In this document: positions 1 through 5,029 of the stretch, one piece after another
How positions within the stretch are numbered: position 1 is the first letter of the stretch
Layout of the letters: every line of letters begins with the position of its first letter
Source of the DNA: Bacteroidota bacterium
GTDB taxonomy: Bacteria > Bacteroidota > Bacteroidia > Chitinophagales > LD1
Assembly: GCA_018267435.1 (NCBI GenBank)
Contig: JAFDYM010000303.1
Coordinates: forward strand, 1-5,152
Direction: 5' to 3'
DNA: 5,152 nt
Notes under the pieces: generated by a model
What the model was told of the DNA's origin: nothing
What the model saw: the letters and a program-made list of their open reading frames with translations, nothing else
The model's database searches: none
Made by a program: the position numbers and the translations under genes

Positions 1-104
1 GAGATTGAAGGACACCTATATAGCGGGCACGTATTGGGCAGCCCGGTGTTGCCGCAGCAAGTGCTTCATAAGCATCTGCTGTTTTCTTTTATATCTAGCT
101 CTGT

Positions 105-174
105 TCTTGGTTTAGGAAGCTCCCCGCTTTAGTGGCTAAGGAGCTTCCATATTGGAACCGAGATTGAAGGACAC
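105..174. repeat. Array hairpin 1 plus conserved motif
   Basis: Lower stem: 105-112 (TCTTGGTT) pairs with 156-163 (AACCGAGA), including one G-T wobble. Upper stem: 115-123 (GGAAGCTCC) pairs perfectly with 140-148 (GGAGCTTCC). A small inner stem, 124-127 with 132-135, is possible. The 5' side of the internal loop is 2 nt (113-114) and the 3' side is ATATTGG (149-155). The apical region GCTTTAGTGGC is like those of hairpins 2 and 4, while the upstream flank (TTTATATCTAGCTCT) resembles the B-type flank. This copy is therefore a mosaic of the two types. Confidence 0.88.
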
Positions 175-291
175 GTTCATGTGCGGGCATTATGGCGGCC
201 ACGCAATCGCCTTGGCAATTACCCACTTATAAAAGCATGGTAAAATTTGTTGGTATTCGTTTGATATGAGGTGTGCTTAGCCTTTGGGCCC

Positions 292-359
292 TCCCGGTTG
301 GAAGTTGCATGCTTTAGAGGCACGGCAACTTCCGTATTGGAACCGAGATTGAAGGACAC
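292..359. repeat. Array hairpin 2 plus conserved motif
   Basis: Lower stem: 292-299 (TCCCGGTT) pairs with 341-348 at seven of eight positions, with C294 opposite A346. Upper stem: 300-308 (GGAAGTTGC) pairs perfectly with 325-333 (GCAACTTCC). Against hairpin 1, the inner arm bases CTCC/GGAG have become TTGC/GCAA, so both sides changed and pairing is kept. There is no unpaired base on the 5' side of the internal loop and 7 nt (GTATTGG, 334-340) on the 3' side. The loop carries GCTTTAGAGGC, shared with the other A-type loops. Confidence 0.88.
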
Positions 360-461
360 ATTCATGTACAGAGCATATAAAGGCAGCCTGTAATTGCCCC
401 ACCAGCATACACTTACAAAGTGCGCGCCGTGTTGGTTGGTTTTATATACCTACTCTCTAGT

Positions 462-532
462 TCTTGGTTCGGAAACCCTGCCGCCATTGCAGCAGCAGGT
501 GTTTCCATATTGGAACCGAGATTGAAGGACAC
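462..532. repeat. Array hairpin 3 plus conserved motif
   Basis: Lower stem: 462-469 (TCTTGGTT) pairs with 514-521. Upper stem: GGAAAC (471-476) pairs with GTTTCC (501-506) and CCTGC (477-481) with GCAGG (495-499), leaving T500 as a single bulged base on the 3' arm. The internal loop is 1 nt (C470) against 7 nt (507-513). The loop contains CCATTGCAG (484-492), shared exactly with hairpin 5 although the two stems are unrelated in sequence. Confidence 0.88.
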
Positions 533-646
533 GTTCATGTACGGGCACTATGGCAGCCACGCAATCGCCTCAGCAATTACCCACTTGTTACAGTTAAGGT
601 GTTGGTGATGTATGTAGCACTATGCATGCGCCTGCCTGTTGGGCCC

Positions 647-716
647 TCCCGGTTTGGAAGCCCTTAGCTTTTAGAGGCTAAGAGGCTTCCATATTGGAAC
701 CGAGATTGAAGGACAC
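647..716. repeat. Array hairpin 4 plus conserved motif
   Basis: Lower stem: 647-654 (TCCCGGTT) pairs with 698-705, with C649 opposite A703. Upper stem: GGAAGCC (656-662) pairs with GGCTTCC (684-690) and CTTAGC (663-668) with GCTAAG (677-682), leaving A683 bulged on the 3' arm. That is 13 bp with one bulge. The internal loop is 1 nt (T655) against 7 nt (ATATTGG, 691-697). The loop is the A-type TTTAGAG variant. Confidence 0.88.
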
Positions 717-814
717 ATTCATGTACAGGACATATAAAGGCAGCCTGTAATTGCCCCACCAGCATACACTTACAAAGTGCGCGCCGTGTTGTTGGTTTTA
801 TACCTACTCTCGGG

Positions 815-886
815 TTTCGGTTTTGAAAGCCCTTCTACCATTGCAGTAGAAGGGGCTTTCATTATTGGAACCGAGATTGAAGGACG
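815..886. repeat. Array hairpin 5 plus conserved motif (last large hairpin)
   Basis: Lower stem: 815-822 (TTTCGGTT) pairs with 869-876, with one wobble at T816-G875. Upper stem: GAAAGC (825-830) pairs with GCTTTC (855-860) and CCTTCTAC (831-838) with GTAGAAGG (846-853), leaving G854 bulged on the 3' arm. This 14-bp stem is the longest in the array. The internal loop is 2 nt against 8 nt (861-868). The motif ends GGACGC instead of GGACAC, and the following unit is divergent, as is common for the terminal member of an array. Confidence 0.88.
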
Positions 887-912
887 CTTTAGTACAGGCA
901 CAGCAGCAGCCC

Positions 913-935
913 GTAATTGCCGTTTACGCAATTAA
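913..935. repeat. Second-type short hairpin in the terminal array unit
   Basis: TAATTGC (914-920) and GCAATTA (928-934) form a perfect 7-bp stem with a 7-nt loop. The same place in B units has GTA/TAC and TGC/GCA pairs around a 2-nt bulge (390-410 in the first B unit). In A units it has a stem with two C/A oppositions (203-222 and 561-580). This hairpin lies about 50 nt after the start of the conserved motif in each of these units. No T tract follows it, so it is not an intrinsic terminator. Confidence 0.65.
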
Positions 936-986
936 CACATTGGGTAAATAAGAACGATGGGGTGATTTTTTAGTGCAACCTAATTG

Positions 987-1856
987 TTACTGCATATATG
1001 CGCGTAGCAAGCCGTGGTTGGTCTTTTCCTTTAAGCGCTGTATACACCTTTCTTTTATTTGGCGCACACGCTCGCGGGTTAGGTTGTATTCCTGGCCTAT
1101 TTCCTCTAGCGTCATCGGCGTTTTGCCGTTTAGGCCAAAGTAGCAGGCTATTATTTCTGCTTCGCGCTCGCTTAGGCCCTGTAGCATCTGTGTTATTTCG
1201 TTCTCCACAGTTTTTTGCATCAGTTGGTCTTCGGCGCTGGCATCTTCTTTATCGTACAGCATATCCTTTAGGCTTGTGCTGCCTTCGTCTTCGCTGCTGC
1301 CTATTACCTGGTCGGTACTTAGGGTTACAGTATTTACTCGGAAGTATGCTTCTATTTCATCTTTGGTCATACCGAGCATTTCCATTAGCTCTTCCACGTC
1401 GGGTTCGCGTTGAAACTCTTGCTCGAATTTTTGAAAAGCTTTAGTGATTTTGCTGTAAGCACCTATTTTGCTGACCGGTAGGCGTATAATGCGGCTTTGT
1501 TCTACTATAGCCTGCATCATGGCTTGGCGAATCCACCATACGGCGTAGCTTATAAACTTAAAGCCGCGGGTTTCGTCAAATTTTCGGGCTGCCCTTATCA
1601 AGCCTAGGTTACCTTCGTTTATAAGGTCGCTTAGTGGTAGGCCCTGGTTTTGGTATTGCTTGGCTACGCTTACTACAAAGCGCAGGTTTGCTTTTACTAA
1701 TATCTCCAGCGCATCGCTGTCATCTAACCGAATTCTCTTAGCCAACTCTGCCTCCTGCTCCGCAGTTAGCAACTCATTCTTCGCTATTTCTCCTAGGTAT
1801 TTCTCTACCTGTTCGTTTCGCTCTGCAATGTTGTGGGTAATTTTTAGCTGCCTCAT
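987..1856 (-). CDS. rpoD: Primary RNA polymerase sigma factor RpoD/SigA (sigma-70 family, Bacteroidota type)
   Basis: This is the housekeeping sigma factor. It binds core RNA polymerase in the cytoplasm, recognises the -33 and -7 promoter elements and opens the DNA. The 289-aa protein has region 1.2 (about 16-44, EKYLGEIAKNELLTAEQEAE), region 2 (about 48-120), region 3 (about 126-210) and region 4 (about 222-280). Region 2 includes the core-binding segment NEGNLGLIRAARKFD and the aromatic -10-melting segment GFKFISYAVWWIRQ (98-111). Region 4 ends in the helix-turn-helix LEEIGQEYNLTRERVRQIKE. Region 1.1 is absent, as is usual for Bacteroidota, and the length is normal. The start is supported by the typical MRQLKIT N-terminus and by AAGGA 6 nt upstream of ATG. 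After the stop there is no hairpin with a U tract on this strand, so transcripts may run antisense into the repeat array. No clear TAnnTTTG promoter was found upstream. Confidence 0.97.
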   Translation of the reverse strand: MRQLKITHNIAERNEQVEKYLGEIAKNELLTAEQEAELAKRIRLDDSDALEILVKANLRFVVSVAKQYQNQGLPLSDLINEGNLGLIRAARKFDETRGFKFISYAVWWIRQAMMQAIVEQSRIIRLPVSKIGAYSKITKAFQKFEQEFQREPDVEELMEMLGMTKDEIEAYFRVNTVTLSTDQVIGSSEDEGSTSLKDMLYDKEDASAEDQLMQKTVENEITQMLQGLSEREAEIIACYFGLNGKTPMTLEEIGQEYNLTRERVRQIKERCIQRLKEKTNHGLLRAYMQ

Positions 1857-2120
1857 AGGCTTTCCTTTTTACTTCGGTTATTAATTATGCATTCTTTTAC
1901 GCCACCTGTCGGCAAAAGGTTTCACTACCTCTGCCTCTTTTTTAAAAATCTTCTTAGCTACTCATTTTCCGCTGTTTAACTACTGCTCAAATTCAATACC
2001 AAGCCCCGTTTGGGCCTGTTTTTCGAGTATTAATACCTCAATAATCTATGCCATAAGCCTAAGCTATGTATTAATTAAAGAACAGGCTAGTATGCTTTAG
2101 TCTACTAAGGCGCTTACTCA

Positions 2121-2181
2121 CCCCCTGTCGACTTATGTCTCCCGATAGCTATCGGGACCCACTCTATAAAGATAGAGGGGG
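2121..2181. repeat. Compound palindrome: 18-bp perfect palindrome and adjoining hairpin inside CCCCCT/AGGGGG
   Basis: TCCCGATAGCTATCGGGA (2140-2157) is a perfect 18-bp palindrome. Next to it CTCTAT (2162-2167) pairs with ATAGAG (2172-2177) around AAAG, extendable by CCC (2158-2160) with GGG (2179-2181) past one A/G mismatch. CCCCCT (2121-2126) is also complementary to AGGGGG (2176-2181), so alternative folds exist. From memory, similar palindromes recur between genes in Bacteroidota, which would make this a REP-like dispersed repeat. That is not shown by this window alone. Confidence 0.7.
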
Positions 2182-2237
2182 AAATGCAGCACTTATGCTC
2201 TGCTGCTGACCTACATCAAATGATGCACAAATCTGTT

Positions 2238-2261
2238 CCCTTCTCTTTTTAAAGAGAAGGG
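2238..2261. repeat. REP-like inverted repeat, 11-bp arms
   Basis: CCCTTCTCTTT (2238-2248) and AAAGAGAAGGG (2251-2261) are perfect inverted repeats separated by TT, followed by CTAGGGATGAG. The purine-rich tail after a GAGAAGGG arm looks like a dispersed intergenic palindrome family I associate with this phylum. This is a recollection and needs a genome search. Two weaker hairpins lie between this and the preceding palindrome: GCAGCA (2186-2191) with TGCTGC (2201-2206), and CATCA (2214-2218) with TGATG (2221-2225). Confidence 0.65.
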
Positions 2262-2297
2262 CTAGGGATGAGTTTGTCTTCTAAGTCTTCAAAGAAC

Positions 2298-2329
2298 AAA
2301 AAAAGCCCCACCGGTGAAGATGGGGCTTT
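2298..2329 (-). terminator. Intrinsic terminator of pnp
   Basis: Read on the minus strand, AAAGCCCCA (complement of 2321-2329) pairs with TGGGGCTTT (complement of 2302-2310) around a 10-nt loop. A run of seven U (complement of 2298-2304) overlaps the 3' arm. It begins about 25 nt after the pnp stop codon. This is a textbook rho-independent terminator and separates pnp transcription from rpoD. Confidence 0.9.
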
Positions 2330-2354
2330 GTATAGCTATTAGTTACAGTACCAA

Positions 2355-4478
2355 CTAGTTGGCTGCTTCCTCAAGTAGGGCCTTCCTCGACAATTTGAAT
2401 TTACCTGTTTTATTGTCAATTCCCAAAAGTTTAACTTTCACTACTTCGTTCTCTTTCAATACACCTTCCATTGTTTCTAGGCGCTTGTTAGATATTTCAG
2501 ATATGTGAAGCAAACCTTGCTTACCAGGCATAAACTCAACAAACGCACCGTAAGGCATGATAGACTTAACAGTAGCCTCGTACACCTCGCCTATTTCAGG
2601 CACGGCTACTATGGCCTGTATGCGGCGGCGGGCGCCTACTATACCCTCTTGGTTAGGAGAGAATATCTGTATTTTACCTTGGTTGCCTATTTCTTCTATT
2701 ACTATAGTAGTACCGGTTTCGCGCTGCATTTCCTGTATCACTTTACCGCCAGGTCCTATTACGGCACCTATGTACTCCTTGTCTATCATTATCAGCTCTA
2801 CGCGTGGTGCGTGTGGCTTGTAGTCTTCGCGTGGTGCGCTTAGGGTCTTGTTCATTTCGCCTAGTATGTGCAACCTACCGCGCTTAGCTTGGTCAAGTGC
2901 TTCTACCAATAGTTGACGAGATAGACCTTTGATTTTTATGTCCATTTGGCAAGCGGTGATACCATCGGCAGTACCGCATACTTTAAAGTCCATATCGCCC
3001 AAGTGGTCTTCGTCACCCAATATATCCGAAAGGATAACGTATTTGCCAGTTTCTTCGTTGGTTATCAAGCCCATAGCTATACCGCTTACAGGCTTTTTAA
3101 TCTTCACTCCAGCATCCATTAGTGCTAATGTACCTGCACACACCGTAGCCATAGATGATGAACCGTTCGATTCCAATATATCAGATACTACACGTATAGT
3201 GTAAGGAGAATCAGCAGGCAACATAGTTTCCAAAGCGCGGTGCGCCAATGCACCGTGGCCTATTTCCCTACGGCCTGTACCGCGTGGTACTCGTGCCTCG
3301 CCAGTACTGAATGGTGGGAAGTTGTAGTGCAACAAGAATTTCTTCTCGTAGTTGTATATAGCGCCATCTATCAACTGCTGGTCAAGCTTGGTACCAAGCG
3401 TTACAGTAGTTAATGATTGTGTTTCGCCACGGGTAAACAGTGCCGAACCGTGTGGACCAGGCAGGTAGCCTGCTTCGCTCCATATAGGGCGAACTTCATC
3501 CATTTTACGGCCGTCAAGACGCTTGTTTTCGTTTAGCATTACATAACGTACTGCATCGTACTCAACTAGGCCCCCGTATAGTTTCAATTGGAAGGCATAT
3601 TTCGTCCTGTCCTCTTCGCTTATTGTTTCTAGAAACTCGGCAAATATGTTACCGAACAATTCGCTACGCTTATGCTTATCGGCTAGTTCCATACCGGCTA
3701 CGGCACGGGCTTTATCGTAAGCAAAGTCGTATATAGCCTTGCGCAACTCTTCGTTGTGCGTTTCGTGTACGTATTCGCGCTTAACGGTAGTGCCTTTTTC
3801 AGCTTCTAGTTCTTTCAATACCGCTACTTGTTTCACAATCATATCTTGTGCAAACAACACAGCATCAACCATTTCGCTTTCGCTTACTTCTTTCATTTCG
3901 CCTTCCACCATTACTATGCTGGTAGCAGAAGCTGCTACTATCAAGTTAATGTCGGTGCCTTCGCTTTCTACATCGCTCTTGCTAGGGTTTATTACTAGCT
4001 GACCGTTGATACGCGCTACGCGTACTTCAGAGATAGGGCCGTTGAAAGGTATATCCGACACTGCTAGTGCTGCAGATGCTGCCAAGCAAGCAAAGCCGTC
4101 TGGCAGTTCGTTCAAGTCGCCCGATACTAGGGTAACCTGTACTACTACGTTAGCATGGAAATCTTCAGGGAATAATGGACGCAAAGCCCTGTCTATCAAC
4201 CTAGAGATAAGTACCTCATCATCGGTTGGTTTGCCTTCGCGCTTAAAGAATGAACCAGGAAAACGGCCTACTGAAGCCATGTTTTCGCGGTATTCTACCG
4301 TTAATGGCATAAAATCTACGCCATCTTTTGCTGTTTTATCGGCACATACGGTAGCCAATAGCATGGTGTTGCCGTATTTTACCAATGCCGAACCATCGGC
4401 CTGTTTAGCCAATTTGCCGGTTTCGATCTCAACTATTCTTCCTCCGCCGAGATCAATCGTCTTTTTAATAATGTTCAT
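2355..4478 (-). CDS. pnp: Polynucleotide phosphorylase (polyribonucleotide nucleotidyltransferase)
   Basis: PNPase degrades RNA 3' to 5' with phosphate, releasing nucleoside diphosphates. It is a cytoplasmic trimer. The 707-aa length matches the family (E. coli 711). Domain order is RNase PH-like core 1 (about 12-210, with FFKREGKPTDDEVLISRLID at 77-96), a helical linker (about 240-310), RNase PH-like core 2 (about 320-535), a KH domain (about 555-615, GPGG loop at 575-578) and an S1 domain (about 627-698, YGAFVEF and GLLHISEIS). Catalytic features are present: the phosphate-site GSSS (439-442), RREIGHG (403-409), and D489 and D495 in GDEDHLGDMDF, equivalent to E. coli D486 and D492. The start is set by the family N-terminus and an A-rich stretch (AAACAAAACAAG) before ATG, with no clear Shine-Dalgarno. 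It follows rpsO as in many bacteria but is separated by a terminator and a structured 220-nt leader. No promoter of its own was found with confidence. Confidence 0.99.
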   Translation of the reverse strand: MNIIKKTIDLGGGRIVEIETGKLAKQADGSALVKYGNTMLLATVCADKTAKDGVDFMPLTVEYRENMASVGRFPGSFFKREGKPTDDEVLISRLIDRALRPLFPEDFHANVVVQVTLVSGDLNELPDGFACLAASAALAVSDIPFNGPISEVRVARINGQLVINPSKSDVESEGTDINLIVAASATSIVMVEGEMKEVSESEMVDAVLFAQDMIVKQVAVLKELEAEKGTTVKREYVHETHNEELRKAIYDFAYDKARAVAGMELADKHKRSELFGNIFAEFLETISEEDRTKYAFQLKLYGGLVEYDAVRYVMLNENKRLDGRKMDEVRPIWSEAGYLPGPHGSALFTRGETQSLTTVTLGTKLDQQLIDGAIYNYEKKFLLHYNFPPFSTGEARVPRGTGRREIGHGALAHRALETMLPADSPYTIRVVSDILESNGSSSMATVCAGTLALMDAGVKIKKPVSGIAMGLITNEETGKYVILSDILGDEDHLGDMDFKVCGTADGITACQMDIKIKGLSRQLLVEALDQAKRGRLHILGEMNKTLSAPREDYKPHAPRVELIMIDKEYIGAVIGPGGKVIQEMQRETGTTIVIEEIGNQGKIQIFSPNQEGIVGARRRIQAIVAVPEIGEVYEATVKSIMPYGAFVEFMPGKQGLLHISEISNKRLETMEGVLKENEVVKVKLLGIDNKTGKFKLSRKALLEEAAN

Positions 4479-4525
4479 CTTGTTTTGTTTAAAATTTTTA
4501 TCTGTGGTATTCTCTTAACCTAGCT

Positions 4526-4611
4526 AAGCAAATTCCTAATTTATAAGGAGGGAAGGTAAAGCTTGAATTTGCTTTTTTTATCCCCGAAGCCCATCCCAAA
4601 ACCTGCTTCGG
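4526..4611. promoter_or_regulatory. Structured pnp leader: two inverted repeats
   Basis: In the rpsO-pnp gap, AAGCAAATTC (4526-4535) and GAATTTGCTT (4565-4574) are a perfect 10-bp inverted repeat with 29 nt between. CCGAAGC (4584-4590) and GCTTCGG (4605-4611) are a perfect 7-bp inverted repeat with 14 nt between. Neither is followed by a U tract on the minus strand, so they do not terminate pnp-sense transcription. They may fold in the pnp 5' untranslated region. Enterobacterial pnp mRNA carries a leader hairpin used in autoregulation; applying that here is inference only. The 10-bp repeat could also be a weak plus-strand terminator, since T 4573-4579 follows, but no plus-strand gene needs one. 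Confidence 0.45.
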
Positions 4612-4652
4612 CGCACCCTAAACCTAAGGGCCAATTTCATCTGCAATATAGC

Positions 4653-4688
4653 AAAAAAAGAAAAGGACGGCGGTAGCGCCATCCTTTT
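4653..4688 (-). terminator. Intrinsic terminator of rpsO
   Basis: On the minus strand AAAAGGA (complement of 4682-4688) pairs with TCCTTTT (complement of 4661-4667), one mismatch follows, and four more G-C pairs close a 4-nt loop. Downstream is a U-rich run (complement of 4653-4659, seven U). It starts 10 nt after the rpsO stop. Partial read-through into pnp is possible but not demonstrable from sequence. Confidence 0.87.
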
Positions 4689-4698
4689 CAGTAATTTA

Positions 4699-4968
4699 TT
4701 ACTTACGTATGCTCAATTTCTCAATTAGTTGACGGTAACCCATCAAATCTGTTTTCATCATGTAGTTAAGTAGCCTTCTTCTTTTACCTACCAGCTTTAT
4801 AAGTGCGCGGGTGTTAGCGTAGTCTTTTTTATTGGTAGAAAGGTGACCTGATATGTGGTTGATCCTAGCAGTGTACATAGCTATCTGCGCTGGTGTAGAA
4901 CCAGTATTTGTTTCAGAACCGCCGTACTCTTTAAATATCGTCTTCTTTACTTCAGATGTAACTTGCAT
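4699..4968 (-). CDS. rpsO: 30S ribosomal protein S15 (uS15)
   Basis: uS15 is a primary 16S rRNA-binding protein that nucleates assembly of the 30S platform and helps form an intersubunit bridge. The 89-aa length is exactly typical. Visible family features are TGSTPAQIA (22-30), the INHISGHLSTNKKDY segment (36-50) that contacts the rRNA three-way junction, with H42 and D49 retained, the basic stretch LVGKRRRLLNYM (59-70), and the C-terminal LIEKLSIRK. The start is supported by family alignment and by AGGA 9 nt upstream of ATG. The predicted promoter leaves only about 24 nt of untranslated leader, so an E. coli-like S15-binding pseudoknot before the start is not evident. Regulation, if any, would need to act differently. 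Confidence 0.98.
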   Translation of the reverse strand: MQVTSEVKKTIFKEYGGSETNTGSTPAQIAMYTARINHISGHLSTNKKDYANTRALIKLVGKRRRLLNYMMKTDLMGYRQLIEKLSIRK

Positions 4969-4998
4969 TGTAACTTGTCCTTTTAATTATTGGAGCGG

Positions 4999-5029
4999 CA
5001 AAATTAATAGCTTTTCCGAAAATTCCAAA
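4999..5029 (-). promoter_or_regulatory. Bacteroidota-type promoter for rpsO
   Basis: On the minus strand TTTG (complement of 5026-5029) is followed after 19 nt by TAATTTTG (complement of 4999-5006), an exact match to the TAnnTTTG -7 box with the matching -33 element used by the Bacteroidota primary sigma factor. Transcription would start near 4992, about 24 nt before the rpsO ATG. Confidence 0.72.

Larger units (their letters stand above)
1..936. repeat. Tandem array of multi-hairpin non-coding units (at least six copies, open to the left)
   Basis: The motif ATTGGAACCGAGATTGAAGG, followed by AC, starts at 151, 336, 509, 693 and 864; a copy cut by the window edge supplies bases 1-15. Start-to-start distances are 185, 173, 184 and 171 nt, which do not keep a reading frame, and no ORF follows the units. 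Two unit types alternate. A units (151-335, 509-692) share the first 54 nt after the motif and a GGGCCCTCCC block. B units (336-508, 693-863) are almost identical over about 95 nt. Each motif is preceded by a hairpin whose arms differ between copies but remain complementary, and is followed by smaller hairpins. The last unit (864-936) keeps the motif and a short hairpin but has no further large hairpin, so the array ends about 50 nt from the rpoD stop. The repeat and folding pattern are read directly. That the array is transcribed as structured RNA is inference, as is the strand. I do not recognise the family. Confidence 0.93.
1857..2297. other. Non-coding gap between the pnp terminator and rpoD
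   Basis: I see no credible gene here. The half next to rpoD (1857-2100) is AT-rich and presumably holds the rpoD promoter and leader. No good TAnnTTTG box could be placed; the nearest is TGAATTTG on the minus strand at 1988-1995, with one mismatch and no partner TTG at the right distance. Two copies of GTATTAAT lie at 2027-2034 and 2068-2075, and the first extends to the palindrome GTATTAATAC. The half next to pnp (2121-2261) is a dense run of inverted repeats, listed separately. Confidence 0.6.

Noticed and set aside
420..667. Small plus-strand ORFs of 62 and 67 codons inside the array
   Set aside because: They cross the repeat motif in different frames, are not repeated in the other units, and unit spacing is not a multiple of three. 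They are chance ORFs.
105..876. Integron attC sites (bulged imperfect hairpins)
   Set aside because: The outer arms read GGTT...AACC, the opposite of the RYYYAAC...GTTRRRY layout. No gene cassettes lie between hairpins and no integrase is visible.
105..876. Series of intrinsic terminators
   Set aside because: No T tract follows the hairpins on either strand; a conserved GC-containing motif or unrelated sequence follows instead.
1..936. CRISPR array (repeats ending in ATTGAAGGAC resemble CRISPR repeat ends)
   Set aside because: The sequence between repeats is about 147-161 nt, far too long for spacers. It is also homologous between units, with B units nearly identical.
1..986. Retron or other reverse-transcriptase-linked ncRNA
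   Set aside because: Multi-hairpin units would fit loosely, but no reverse transcriptase is in the window and no retron-specific feature can be identified. Left as a question for the flanking DNA.
998..1444. 148-codon plus-strand ORF opposite rpoD
   Set aside because: It is fully antisense to the conserved coding sequence of rpoD, has an unlikely composition and no recognisable domain.
2003..2023. Weak plus-strand terminator (GCCC/GGGC followed by T run)
   Set aside because: There are only four base pairs and no plus-strand gene upstream to terminate.
4006..4518. 170-codon plus-strand ORF opposite the start of pnp
   Set aside because: It is a shadow of the pnp frame with low-complexity serine/threonine-rich translation and no supporting start signals.
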